DNA from: Pseudomonas sp. 30_B
GTDB taxonomy: Bacteria > Pseudomonadota > Gammaproteobacteria > Pseudomonadales > Pseudomonadaceae
NCBI RefSeq assembly: GCF_017491605.1
Contig: NZ_JAFGYY010000003.1
Span: 124,001 to 188,000 of the forward strand
Direction: 5' to 3'
DNA: 64,000 bases
A model generated the notes under the pieces. That model did no database searches, was not told the origin of the DNA, and worked only from the letters and a program-made list of their open reading frames with translations. Every line of letters starts with the position of its first letter. Positions within the stretch are counted from its first letter, which is position 1. Position numbers and translations under genes: made by a program. Positions 30,781-40,833 of the stretch are shown here, piece by piece.

Positions 30781-31779
30781 TCAGCCTTCCTTCTGTTCGT
30801 ACTGGCGTCGGTAATGGTTCGGAGACAGCCCGGTGTGCTGGCGGAACAGGCGAGCGAAAAAGCTGGCGTCGTCGTAGCCGACTTCGTAGCTGATGGTCTT
30901 GATGCTCTTGCGGGTGGTCGACAGCAGGTTGCGCGCAGTCTCGATGCGCAGGCGCTGCAGGTAATGCAGCGGCTTGTCGCCGGTAGCCGCCTGGAAGCGC
31001 CGCATGAAGTTGCGGATGCTCATGCCGTGATCGCGGGCCACGTCCTCGAAGCGGAACTTGTCGCAGAAGTGTTCTTCCAGCCAGTGCTGGATCTGCAGGA
31101 TCGTCGGGTCATGATGCAGTTTCTGCCCGCCGAAGCCCAGGCGCCCCGGCGTGTAGGTGCGCTGCACCTCGTAGAGGATGTCGCGGGCAACGCCCTGGGC
31201 GACGGTGGCGCCGCAGAAGTGCTCGATCAGATAGATGTACAGGTCGCGCACCGAGGTCAGGCCGCCAGCGCTGTAGATGTTGTCGGCGTCGACGATGTGC
31301 TTGTCCTGGTTCAGCAGCACCTTGGGGTAGCGCTCGGCGAATTCGCGGAAGAAGCGCCAGTAGGTGGTCGCTTCCTTGCCATCGAGCAGGCCGGCCTCGG
31401 CCAGCCAGAACACGCCGGACACCTCGCCGCAGAGCACGCTGCCGGCAGCGTGGCGTTCACGCAGCCAGGGCAGTACTTCCGGGTAACGGCTGAAGAGTTC
31501 GTCGAAGTCGCCCCAGAAGGCGGGAAGGATCACCAGCTCCGGTTCGTCCAGCGCGCCCTGCACCGGCAGTGTGTCGCCGCTGAAGCTGATCACGGGCTTG
31601 CCGTCCGGGCTGATGATGCGGATTTCGAAGCCGGGTTGCAGGCCCAGGCCTTGCTGACGGCCGTGACGCAGGCTGGCCATGTGGAAGAAGTCCTTGGCCT
31701 GCATCAGCGTGGAGCCGAAGACCCCATGGGTGGCGAGGATGCTGACGCGGCGCAGCACGCTGGAAGCTGGAGTGGGCAT
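30781..31779 (-). CDS. GlxA-like AraC-family transcriptional regulator
   Basis: A 332-residue regulator with an N-terminal DJ-1/PfpI-like ligand domain (about residues 10-190, with the CGEVSGVFWLAEAGLLDG nucleophile-elbow region) and a C-terminal AraC double helix-turn-helix (about 220-325, SIRNFMRRFQAATG and TISYEVGYDDASFFARLF). This architecture matches GlxA-type regulators that respond to amino-acid or quaternary-amine metabolites. The divergent acyl-CoA dehydrogenase gene is the natural candidate target. Confidence 0.9.
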   Translation of the reverse strand: MPTPASSVLRRVSILATHGVFGSTLMQAKDFFHMASLRHGRQQGLGLQPGFEIRIISPDGKPVISFSGDTLPVQGALDEPELVILPAFWGDFDELFSRYPEVLPWLRERHAAGSVLCGEVSGVFWLAEAGLLDGKEATTYWRFFREFAERYPKVLLNQDKHIVDADNIYSAGGLTSVRDLYIYLIEHFCGATVAQGVARDILYEVQRTYTPGRLGFGGQKLHHDPTILQIQHWLEEHFCDKFRFEDVARDHGMSIRNFMRRFQAATGDKPLHYLQRLRIETARNLLSTTRKSIKTISYEVGYDDASFFARLFRQHTGLSPNHYRRQYEQKEG

Positions 31780-31809
31780 CGATTCTTGTGCTTCTTATGG
31801 ATGTCTTGG

Positions 31810-31830
31810 CATGACGCTAAAGTGGTCATG
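31810..31830. promoter_or_regulatory. Inverted repeat upstream of the GlxA-like regulator
   Basis: CATGAC, 9-base spacer, GTCATG in the divergent region, 30 bases from the regulator start. The half-site spacing (15 bp centre to centre) is compatible with a dimeric regulator. Confidence 0.4.
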
Positions 31831-31941
31831 ATGCGGCGGGATCGTCTTATTTTTTGGCGAAAGTGTCCAGTGCAGAGCGGTTCGCGCTGGCCTACAGTCG
31901 GCCTTCCAATAATTCCTACAACCGATCCGCAGGTGCGCCGC

Positions 31942-33078
31942 ATGATTCCAAGAACCCTGTTCAGTTCCGACCACGAGCTGTTTCGCGACAGCGTCCGCAA
32001 GTTCCTCGAACAGGAGGCGGTGCCCTTTCATGCCCAGTGGGAAAAGGACGGTCATGTCGACCGTCAGCTGTGGAACAAGGCCGGCGAGGCGGGGATGCTT
32101 TGCTCGCACCTGCCCGAGGCCTACGGCGGCATGGCAGCGGATTTTCTCTACAGTGCCGTGGTGATTGAGGAGATCGGTCGTCTGGGGCTGACCGGTATCG
32201 GCTTCTCCCTGCATTCGGACATCGTCGCGCCCTACATCCTTCACTACGGCAGCGAAGAGCTGAAGCAGCGCTACCTGCCCAGACTGATCTCCGGTGAAAT
32301 GGTCTCGGCCATCGCCATGACCGAGCCGGGCGCCGGCTCCGACCTGCAGGGCGTGAAAACCACCGCCGTGCTGGATGGCGACGAGTACGTGATCAACGGT
32401 TCCAAAACCTTCATCACCAACGGTTGGCTGGCCGACCTGGTGATCGTGGTCGCCAAGACCGATCCCAAGGCCGGCGCCAAGGGCACCAGCCTGTTCCTGG
32501 TGGAGGCGGGGACGCCGGGCTTCTCCAAGGGCAAGCGCCTGGAAAAGGTCGGCATGAAGGCCCAGGACACCTCCGAGCTGTTCTTCCAGGACGTGCGCAT
32601 TCCCAAGGAAAACTTGCTGGGCAAGGAAGGGCAGGGCTTCATCTACCTGATGCAGGAGCTGCCCCAGGAGCGCCTGACCGTGGCCCTCGGCGCACTGGCG
32701 TCGGCTGAGGCGGCGTTGAAGTGGACGCTGGATTACACCCGCGAGCGCAAGGCTTTCGGCAAGTCCGTCGCGGACTTCCAGAACACGCGCTTCAAGCTGG
32801 CGGAAATGGCCACCGAGATCCAGGTGGGTCGCGTCTTCGTCGACCGCTGCCTGGAGCAGCACCTGGAGGGCAAGCTGGACGTGCCTACCGCGGCGATGGC
32901 CAAGTATTGGACCACCGACCTGCAGTGCAAGGTGCTCGACGAGTGCGTGCAACTGCACGGTGGCTACGGCTTCATGTGGGAATACCCGATCGCCCGCGCC
33001 TGGGCGGATGCGCGGGTGCAGCGCATCTATGCCGGCACCAACGAGATCATGAAGGAGATCATCGCCCGCGCGCTGTGA
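31942..33078 (+). CDS. Acyl-CoA dehydrogenase
   Basis: A 378-residue FAD enzyme. Signatures: AMTEPGAGSDLQGVKTTA (FAD/substrate region) and QLHGGYGFMWEYPIARAWAD. The catalytic base is expected at the Glu of AGTNEIMKEIIAR near the C-terminus, placing it with medium/long-chain type dehydrogenases. The start at ATG 31942 (MIPRTLFSSDHELF) gives a normal N-terminal alpha domain. Substrate chain length cannot be read from sequence. Electron transfer flavoprotein genes are not in this window. Confidence 0.93.
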   Translation: MIPRTLFSSDHELFRDSVRKFLEQEAVPFHAQWEKDGHVDRQLWNKAGEAGMLCSHLPEAYGGMAADFLYSAVVIEEIGRLGLTGIGFSLHSDIVAPYILHYGSEELKQRYLPRLISGEMVSAIAMTEPGAGSDLQGVKTTAVLDGDEYVINGSKTFITNGWLADLVIVVAKTDPKAGAKGTSLFLVEAGTPGFSKGKRLEKVGMKAQDTSELFFQDVRIPKENLLGKEGQGFIYLMQELPQERLTVALGALASAEAALKWTLDYTRERKAFGKSVADFQNTRFKLAEMATEIQVGRVFVDRCLEQHLEGKLDVPTAAMAKYWTTDLQCKVLDECVQLHGGYGFMWEYPIARAWADARVQRIYAGTNEIMKEIIARAL

Positions 33079-33091
33079 CCGGCGTGGATGA

Positions 33092-33118
33092 AAAAAGCCC
33101 GGCATTGCCGGGCTTTTT
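33092..33118. terminator. Bidirectional terminator
   Basis: AAAAAGCCCGGC, ATT loop, GCCGGGCTTTTT between the convergent dehydrogenase and reductase genes. Confidence 0.92.
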
Positions 33119-33134
33119 CGTTTCGCAGGAGCGA

Positions 33135-34172
33135 TCAGGGGGCCGGGTTCGGCTGGTCCTTGTGGATCGCCTCGATGCCGGCCAGCACCTCATCGGAGAG
33201 CTTCAGTTCGAAGCTGCCGAGGTTGGCTTCCAGTTGTTCGAGGTTGGTGGCGCCGATGATGTTGCTGGTCACGAACGGCTGGCGGGTGACGAAGGCCAGG
33301 GCCATCTGCGCCGGGTCCAGGCCGTGCTCGCGGGCCAGGGTCACATAGCGGTCGCTGGCGCTCTCGCTCTGCGGGTTGGTATAGCGGGTGAAGCGATTGA
33401 ACAGGGTGATCCGCGCATTGGCTGGGCGCGCGCCGCCGAAGTACTTGCCCGAGAGCATGCCAAAGGCCATCGGCGAGTAGGCCAGCAGGCCGATCTGCTC
33501 GCGGATGGCGATCTCTGCCAGGCCCACTTCGAAGCTGCGGTTGAGCAGGTTGTAGGGGTTCTGGATCGACACGGCCCGGGGCCAGCCGCGCTCCTGGGCG
33601 ATCTGCAGGAAACGCATGGTGCCCCAGGGCGTCTCGTTGGACAGGCCGATGTGGCGGATCTTGCCGGCGCGCACCTGCTCGTCGAGCGCTTCCAGGGTGT
33701 CTTCCAGCGCCGTGAAGCTCTCATCCTTGTGCTGGTAGCCCAGTTGGCCGAAGAAGTTGGTGCTGCGCTCGGGCCAGTGCAACTGGTACAGGTCGATCCA
33801 GTCGGTCTGCAGGCGCTTGAGGCTGCCGTCGAGCGCTTCGACGATGTTCCGGCGATCGTGCTTGAGCTGGCCGTCGCGGATATGGCTGATGGCGTTGCCA
33901 GGGCCGGCGATCTTGCTGGCGAGAATCCAGTCGGCGCGATCTCCGCGCTGGCGGAACCAGTTGCCGATGATCTGCTCGGTGCGGGTGTAGGTTTCCGCGC
34001 GCGGCGGAACCGGGTACATCTCGGCGGTATCGATGAAATTCAGACCGGCGGCCTTGGCCCGTTCGATCTGGGCGAAGGCTTCGTCTTGCGTATTCTGTTC
34101 GCCCCAGGTCATGGTCCCCAGGCAGAGCGCGCTGACGTTCAGATCGGTGCGGCCGAGCGGACGGTACTCCAT
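33135..34172 (-). CDS. Aldo/keto reductase (Tas-like)
   Basis: A 345-residue NADPH-dependent reductase of the Tas/potassium-channel-beta-like AKR group. The catalytic tetrad is readable: Asp and Tyr in DTAEMYPVPP, Lys in LASKIAGPG, His in YQLHWPERS. The ATG at 34172 (MEYRPLGRTDL) is the normal family start; the longer upstream frame is not coding. Physiological substrate unknown. Confidence 0.93.
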   Translation of the reverse strand: MEYRPLGRTDLNVSALCLGTMTWGEQNTQDEAFAQIERAKAAGLNFIDTAEMYPVPPRAETYTRTEQIIGNWFRQRGDRADWILASKIAGPGNAISHIRDGQLKHDRRNIVEALDGSLKRLQTDWIDLYQLHWPERSTNFFGQLGYQHKDESFTALEDTLEALDEQVRAGKIRHIGLSNETPWGTMRFLQIAQERGWPRAVSIQNPYNLLNRSFEVGLAEIAIREQIGLLAYSPMAFGMLSGKYFGGARPANARITLFNRFTRYTNPQSESASDRYVTLAREHGLDPAQMALAFVTRQPFVTSNIIGATNLEQLEANLGSFELKLSDEVLAGIEAIHKDQPNPAP

Positions 34173-34341
34173 GCAGGTCTCCTCATGAAAACAAGTGCGT
34201 GACACAGTTGAAAATTCTGCCGGAATCTGCATAATTCCGCAGCCTTTCATCGGTGGGGGATGCCAAGCCTGCCGATCGATACATCTAGTCGTTACGGACG
34301 CACACCGACCCGAGCCCCAATTCGTGTCTGTCTTCGGCTGT

Positions 34342-34377
34342 CCTTGACTTGTCAAGGCAACCACTGTCCAGTAAGAT
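34342..34377 (+). promoter_or_regulatory. rplM-rpsI promoter with overlapping palindrome
   Basis: -35 TTGTCA (34349-34354), 17-base spacer, -10 TAAGAT (34372-34377), giving a leader of about 35 bases to rplM. A perfect 16-bp palindrome CCTTGACTTGTCAAGG (34342-34357) covers the -35. Upstream (34217-34242) is a short hairpin, CTGCCGGAAT/ATTCCGCAG with one bulged base. Confidence 0.6.
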
Positions 34378-34417
34378 TCGCCGTCTTATTTTCAGGCGGC
34401 CCCTGAGGCTATAACGA

Positions 34418-34846
34418 ATGAAAACTTATACCGCGAAACCAGAAACTGTTAAGCGCGACTGGTTCGTCGTCGACGCTGCTGGCCTGACCCTGGGTCGTCT
34501 GGCTACCGAGATTGCTACCCGCCTGCGCGGCAAGCACAAGCCGGAATACACCCCGCACGTTGACACCGGCGACTACATCGTCGTGATCAACGCCGAGCAG
34601 GTTCGTGTCACTGGCGCCAAAGCTACCGACAAGATGTACTACCATCACTCGGGCTTCCCGGGCGGTATCAAGTCGATCAACTTCGAGAAGCTGATCGCCA
34701 AGGCTCCTGAGCGTGTTATCGAGACTGCCGTAAAAGGCATGCTGCCGAAGAACCCGCTGGGCCGCGACATGTACCGCAAGCTGAAAGTGTACAAGGGTGC
34801 CAACCACCCGCACACCGCTCAGCAGCCTCAAGAACTGAAGATTTAA
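34418..34846 (+). CDS. rplM: 50S ribosomal protein L13
   Basis: A 142-residue L13, an early 50S assembly protein. Start [15 protein letters not shown] and the conserved [21 protein letters not shown] region match the family exactly. Codon use is the strongly biased highly expressed type. Co-transcribed with rpsI 14 bases downstream. Confidence 0.99.
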   Translation: MKTYTAKPETVKRDWFVVDAAGLTLGRLATEIATRLRGKHKPEYTPHVDTGDYIVVINAEQVRVTGAKATDKMYYHHSGFPGGIKSINFEKLIAKAPERVIETAVKGMLPKNPLGRDMYRKLKVYKGANHPHTAQQPQELKI

Positions 34847-34860
34847 CGGGATAGCTCATT

Positions 34861-35253
34861 ATGTCGGCGACTCAAAATTACGGCACTGGCCGTCGTAAGA
34901 CCGCTACCGCTCGCGTCTTCCTGCGTCCGGGCACTGGCAAGATCTCCATCAACAACCGCAGCATCGAGCAGTTCTTCGGTCGTGAGACCGCTCGCATGGT
35001 TGTCCGTCAGCCGCTCGAGCTGACCGAGAACACCGAGAAGTTCGATATCTACGTTACCGTCGTTGGCGGTGGTGTGAGCGGTCAGGCTGGTGCGATCCGT
35101 CACGGTATCACCCGCGCTCTGATCGAATACGACGAGACCCTGCGCAGCCCGCTGCGTAAGGCCGGCTACGTAACTCGCGATGCTCGCGAAGTTGAACGTA
35201 AGAAAGTCGGTCTGCGTAAAGCGCGTAAGCGTCCGCAGTACTCCAAGCGTTAA
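34861..35253 (+). CDS. rpsI: 30S ribosomal protein S9
   Basis: A 130-residue S9. The C-terminal [17 protein letters not shown] tail, which reaches the P-site tRNA, is intact, including the final KR. The N-terminal [13 protein letters not shown] is diagnostic. Followed by a strong terminator. Confidence 0.99.
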   Translation: MSATQNYGTGRRKTATARVFLRPGTGKISINNRSIEQFFGRETARMVVRQPLELTENTEKFDIYVTVVGGGVSGQAGAIRHGITRALIEYDETLRSPLRKAGYVTRDAREVERKKVGLRKARKRPQYSKR

Positions 35254-35265
35254 TACGACGCTTCG

Positions 35266-35302
35266 AAAAAACGCCCAGATCCTTTGGACTGGGCGTTTTT
35301 TT
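35266..35302 (+). terminator. Terminator after rpsI
   Basis: AAAAAACGCCCAG, 10-base loop, CTGGGCGTTTTTTT. Confidence 0.93.
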
Positions 35303-35501
35303 ATGTCTGTAATTTGTTCGTGCGGCAAGGTGTCGCATCCGTGTGAGCCCCGTCGTGCAAGGCTTTCGCTAACTTCGTATCTGGCTATTACCTTGTCAGC
35401 ACAAGGGCTTTTCTTTACCATTTGGCGAATTTTTTGCGCGGCTCGAATTTTTACTTAAAAGCCTGAACTGAACAGGCTTGAAGCTGATGGGAGACGACTG
35501 A

Positions 35502-36092
35502 ATGAGTAATGACGGCGTGAATGCAGGCCGGCGTCGCTTCCTTGTCGCGGCCACCTCGGTGGTTGGTGCGGCAGGAGCGGTCGGAGCTGCGGTCCCGTTC
35601 GTGGGGTCATGGTTCCCCAGTGCCAAGGCGAAGGCTGCTGGCGCGCCGGTGAAGGTCAACGTAGGGAAGATCGAGCCGGGCCAGCAGGTTATCGCTGAGT
35701 GGCGCGGCAAGCCGGTGTTCCTGGTGCATCGCACCAAGGAAATGCTGGCTGCCCTGCCGACCCTCAACGGCCAACTGGCTGACCCCGAGTCCAAGGCTTC
35801 GGATCAGCCGGCGTACGTCGATCCCCAGCTGCGTTCGATCAAGCCGGAACTGGCCGTGATCGTCGGCATCTGCACCCACCTGGGCTGCTCGCCGACCTTC
35901 CGCCCGGAAGTCGCTCCCGCGGACCTCGGTCCGGACTGGAAGGGGGGCTACTTCTGCCCTTGCCACGGCTCTCACTACGACCTCGCCGGCCGCGTTTACA
36001 AGGGGCAGCCCGCTCCGATGAACCTGCCGATTCCGCCCTATACGCTGGATGGTGACGAGCTGACCATCGGTGTGGACCAGGAGAAAGCCTGA
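35502..36092 (+). CDS. petA: Ubiquinol-cytochrome c reductase Rieske iron-sulfur subunit
   Basis: A 196-residue Rieske protein of the bc1 complex. The N-terminus has a twin-arginine type signal (GRRRFLVAAT) continuing into the membrane anchor. The [2Fe-2S] ligands are in CTHLGCSP and CPCHGSHYD, with the disulfide cysteines in the same two loops. First gene of petABC; its stop overlaps the petB start by one base. Confidence 0.97.
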   Translation: MSNDGVNAGRRRFLVAATSVVGAAGAVGAAVPFVGSWFPSAKAKAAGAPVKVNVGKIEPGQQVIAEWRGKPVFLVHRTKEMLAALPTLNGQLADPESKASDQPAYVDPQLRSIKPELAVIVGICTHLGCSPTFRPEVAPADLGPDWKGGYFCPCHGSHYDLAGRVYKGQPAPMNLPIPPYTLDGDELTIGVDQEKA

Positions 36093-37303
36093 TGAACAAG
36101 TTCATGGCTTGGGTCGATGCCCGCTTCCCCGCGACCAAAATGTGGGAAGACCATCTGAGCAAGTACTACGCCCCGAAGAACTTCAACTTCTGGTACTTCT
36201 TCGGTTCGCTGGCGCTGCTGGTCCTGGTCAACCAGATCCTCACCGGTATCTGGCTGACCATGAGCTTCACCCCGTCGGCGGAAGAGGCCTTCGCCTCCGT
36301 CGAGTACATCATGCGAGATGTGGATTACGGGTGGATTATCCGCCTGATGCACTCCACCGGTGCGTCCGCATTCTTCATCGTGGTCTACCTGCACATGTTC
36401 CGCGGCCTGCTCTACGGTTCCTACCAGAAGCCGCGCGAGCTGGTGTGGATCTTCGGCATGCTGATCTACCTCGCCCTGATGGCCGAGGCCTTCATGGGCT
36501 ACCTGCTGCCCTGGGGCCAGATGTCCTACTGGGGTGCCCAGGTGATCATCTCGCTGTTCGGCGCCATTCCTGTCGTTGGTGAAGACCTGGCCCAGTGGAT
36601 CCGTGGTGACTTCCTGATTTCCGGCATCACCCTGAACCGCTTCTTCGCCCTGCACGTGATCGCCCTGCCGATCGTCCTGCTCGGCCTGGTCGTGCTGCAC
36701 ATCCTGGCGCTGCACGAAGTCGGCTCGAACAACCCGGACGGCGTGGACATCAAGAAGAAGAAGGACGAGAACGGCGTACCGCTGGACGGCATTGCCTTCC
36801 ACCCGTACTACACCGTCAAGGACATCGTCGGTGTCGTGGTCTTCCTGTTCATCTTCTGCACCGTGATCTTCTTCTTCCCGGAAATGGGCGGCTACTTCCT
36901 CGAGAAGCCCAACTTCGAGATGGCGAACCAGTTCAAGACCCCCGAGCACATCGCTCCGGTGTGGTACTTCACTCCGTTCTACGCCATTCTGCGTGCCGTT
37001 CCGGACAAGCTGATGGGTGTCATCGCCATGGGCGCCGCCATCGCCATCCTGTTCGTGCTGCCGTGGCTGGACCGTAGCCCGGTTCGTTCGATCCGCTACA
37101 AGGGCTGGCTGAGCAAGATCTGGCTGGTGATCTTCGCGGTGTCCTTCGTGATCCTCGGCTACTACGGCTCGCAAGCGCCGTCGCCGCTGGGTACCACGCT
37201 GTCCCGCCTGTGCACCATTCTGTATTTCGCCTTCTTCATCCTGATGCCGTTCTACACCCGGATGGAGAAAACCAAACCGGTTCCGGAAAGGGTGACTGGC
37301 TGA
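36092..37303 (+). CDS. petB: Cytochrome b subunit of bc1 complex
   Basis: A 403-residue cytochrome b with about eight membrane helices, fused N- and C-terminal halves. Haem histidines are in LMHSTGASAFFIVVYLHMFR (helix B) and FFALHVIALPIVLLGLVVLHI (helix D), with PWGQMSYWGAQVI near the quinol site. The Qo-site motif reads PVWY (EHIAPVWYFTPFY) instead of the mitochondrial PEWY. That form is known in gamma- and betaproteobacteria. Confidence 0.97.
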   Translation: MNKFMAWVDARFPATKMWEDHLSKYYAPKNFNFWYFFGSLALLVLVNQILTGIWLTMSFTPSAEEAFASVEYIMRDVDYGWIIRLMHSTGASAFFIVVYLHMFRGLLYGSYQKPRELVWIFGMLIYLALMAEAFMGYLLPWGQMSYWGAQVIISLFGAIPVVGEDLAQWIRGDFLISGITLNRFFALHVIALPIVLLGLVVLHILALHEVGSNNPDGVDIKKKKDENGVPLDGIAFHPYYTVKDIVGVVVFLFIFCTVIFFFPEMGGYFLEKPNFEMANQFKTPEHIAPVWYFTPFYAILRAVPDKLMGVIAMGAAIAILFVLPWLDRSPVRSIRYKGWLSKIWLVIFAVSFVILGYYGSQAPSPLGTTLSRLCTILYFAFFILMPFYTRMEKTKPVPERVTG

Positions 37304-38085
37304 TGAAAAAGCAATTCGCTGCATTTGTTCTAGCTCTGCTGCCTGTCTTCGGCTTTGCCTCCGAAGGCCATGGACCGGCCCTGGATCGCGTCGATATCGA
37401 CCTGACCGACAAGGCTGCCATGCAGGATGGCGCACGTACCTTCGCCAACTACTGCATGGGTTGCCACAGCGCCAAGTTCCAGCGTTATGAGCGTGTCGGC
37501 CGTGACCTGGGTATCCCGGAAGAGCTGATGATGAGCCACCTGGTGTTCACCGGTGCGAAGATCGGCGACCACATGGATATCGGCATGAAGCCGGCTGACG
37601 CCAAGGTATGGTTCGGTGCTGCTCCGCCGGACCTGACCCTGGTCGCCCGCGTTCGCGGTGCTGACTGGCTGTACACCTACCTGCGTTCGTTCTACGAAGA
37701 TCCCAAGCGTCCGTGGGGCGTGAACAACAAGGTCTTCCCGAACGTCGGCATGCCGAACGTGCTGGTGAGCCTGCAGGGCCGCCAGGTCATCGGTTGCAAG
37801 CAGGTTCAGGTCGTCGAGGATGGCAAGAAGCAGTACGATCCGCTGACCGGTACTCCGATCACCCACGAGGCCTGCGACCAGCTGACCATCGTGCCGAAGT
37901 CCGGCCAACTGACCGAAGCTCAGTTCGACGAAAAGGTGAAGAACCTGGTGACCTTCCTGTCTTATTCGGCTGACCCGAACAAGCTGGAATCCCACCGCAT
38001 CGGTACCTACGTCCTGCTGTTCCTGGCCTTCTTCTTCGTGTTCGCCTACCTGCTCAAGCGTGAGTACTGGAAGGACGTGCACTAA
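37303..38085 (+). CDS. petC: Cytochrome c1 subunit of bc1 complex
   Basis: A 260-residue cytochrome c1 with signal peptide (to about residue 19), one haem c site CMGCH (residues about 51-55) and a C-terminal membrane helix (TYVLLFLAFFFVFAYLL). It takes electrons from the Rieske protein and passes them to soluble cytochrome c. The start overlaps the petB stop (TGATG). Confidence 0.97.
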   Translation: MKKQFAAFVLALLPVFGFASEGHGPALDRVDIDLTDKAAMQDGARTFANYCMGCHSAKFQRYERVGRDLGIPEELMMSHLVFTGAKIGDHMDIGMKPADAKVWFGAAPPDLTLVARVRGADWLYTYLRSFYEDPKRPWGVNNKVFPNVGMPNVLVSLQGRQVIGCKQVQVVEDGKKQYDPLTGTPITHEACDQLTIVPKSGQLTEAQFDEKVKNLVTFLSYSADPNKLESHRIGTYVLLFLAFFFVFAYLLKREYWKDVH

Positions 38086-38104
38086 GCACTGCCAGCTGTA
38101 ACAA

Positions 38105-38134
38105 GCGCGCGCCCTACGGGGCGCGCGCGTCTTT
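38105..38134 (+). terminator. Probable terminator after petC
   Basis: Perfect 10-bp GC stem GCGCGCGCCC / GGGCGCGCGC with a TACG loop and a short, interrupted T tract. Confidence 0.6.
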
Positions 38135-38163
38135 CTACCTCCCACCGCGAGGAGGCGCGCGGC

Positions 38164-38781
38164 ATGGCCGCAATCAATAAGCTCACCTGTTTTTCCGACC
38201 CTTCCTGCCATTACAGCCATCGCGTGCGCCTGGTGCTGGCCGAGAAGAGCGTCGTCGCCGACATCATTGACGTACCGGCCGGCAATATCCCGGCCAAGCT
38301 CGCCGAAGTGAATCCGTATGGCAGCCTGCCGACCCTGGTGGATCGCGATCTTGCGCTCTACGAGTCGACGGTGGTCATGGAATATCTCGATGAGCGTTAT
38401 CCGCACCCGCCGCTGCTACCGGTCTATCCGGTGGCTCGTGCCAATAGCCGGCTGCTCATTCACCGCATCCAGCGCGATTGGTGCGCCCTGGTGGATCGTA
38501 TTCTCGACTCGCGGCAGAAGGACGCCGAGCGTGCCTTGGCGAGAAAGGAATTGCGTGAGAGCCTGACAGGTGTGTCGCCGCTGTTCGCCGACAAGCCGTT
38601 CTTCCTCAGCGAAGAATTGAGTCTGGTGGACTGCTGCCTGTTGCCGATTCTCTGGCGGCTACCGGTCCTGGGCATCGAGCTGCCGCGCCCGGCCAAGCCG
38701 CTGCTGGATTACATGGAGCGGCAGTTTGCGCGGGAAACTTTCCGTGCAAGCCTGTCCTCTATCGAACGTGATATGCGCTAA
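38164..38781 (+). CDS. sspA: Stringent starvation protein A
   Basis: A 205-residue glutathione-transferase-fold protein that binds RNA polymerase and alters transcription in stress and virulence; it has no GST activity in studied homologues. The N-terminal thioredoxin-like part ([20 protein letters not shown], proline in [13 protein letters not shown]) and the helical C-terminal part are complete. It precedes sspB, with an AGGAG site directly after its stop. Confidence 0.96.
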   Translation: MAAINKLTCFSDPSCHYSHRVRLVLAEKSVVADIIDVPAGNIPAKLAEVNPYGSLPTLVDRDLALYESTVVMEYLDERYPHPPLLPVYPVARANSRLLIHRIQRDWCALVDRILDSRQKDAERALARKELRESLTGVSPLFADKPFFLSEELSLVDCCLLPILWRLPVLGIELPRPAKPLLDYMERQFARETFRASLSSIERDMR

Positions 38782-38792
38782 GGAGCCTGATG

Positions 38793-39197
38793 ATGAACTC
38801 CAGTCGTCCCTACCTCGTGCGAGCCCTCTATGAGTGGATCGTCGATAACGGCTGCACCCCGCATATCCTGGTCAATTCCGAGTATCCGGGCGTACGAGTG
38901 CCGCCGGGCTATGCCAGCGACGGCCAGATCGTGCTCAACGTCTCGCCCACGGCGGTGCGTCACCTGCAAATGGACAACGAGGCAGTCAGCTTCGAAGGCC
39001 GCTTCGGCGGCGTCGCCCAGAGCCTTTACATCCCGTCCCAGGCCGTGATGGCCATCTATGCGCGGGAGAACGGCCAGGGCATGGTCTTCGACCTGGAGCC
39101 GCCGGTGCCGACCGATGACGAGGATCTGCCGGACGATGGCCCGTCCGACGAGCCGCCGCGCCCCAGTGGCCGGCCAAGCCTCAAGGTGGTGAAGTAA
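38793..39197 (+). CDS. sspB: ClpXP protease specificity factor SspB
   Basis: A 134-residue adaptor that binds ssrA-tagged peptides and delivers them to ClpXP. The substrate-binding domain occupies about residues 1-105. After a disordered acidic linker the C-terminal XB motif (RPSLKVVK) docks on ClpX. Two ATGs occur at 38790 and 38793. I chose 38793 because AGGAG at 38781-38785 is better spaced (7 against 4 bases). Confidence 0.95.
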   Translation: MNSSRPYLVRALYEWIVDNGCTPHILVNSEYPGVRVPPGYASDGQIVLNVSPTAVRHLQMDNEAVSFEGRFGGVAQSLYIPSQAVMAIYARENGQGMVFDLEPPVPTDDEDLPDDGPSDEPPRPSGRPSLKVVK

Positions 39198-39198
39198 T

Positions 39199-39227
39199 AA
39201 AAAAGGCGACCCGAGGGTCGCCTTTTT
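39199..39227. terminator. Bidirectional terminator sspB/dolP
   Basis: AAAAAGGCGACCC, GA loop, GGGTCGCCTTTTT between convergent genes. Confidence 0.92.
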
Positions 39228-39258
39228 CATGCCTGCAATCCTGCAGTAATTGGCTCGC

Positions 39259-40829
<1,571 letters not shown>

Positions 40830-40833
<4 letters not shown>

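Noticed and set aside
30814..31941. Long N-terminal extension in frame with the acyl-CoA dehydrogenase
   Set aside because: It is antisense to the GlxA-like regulator gene; the dehydrogenase family begins at 31942.
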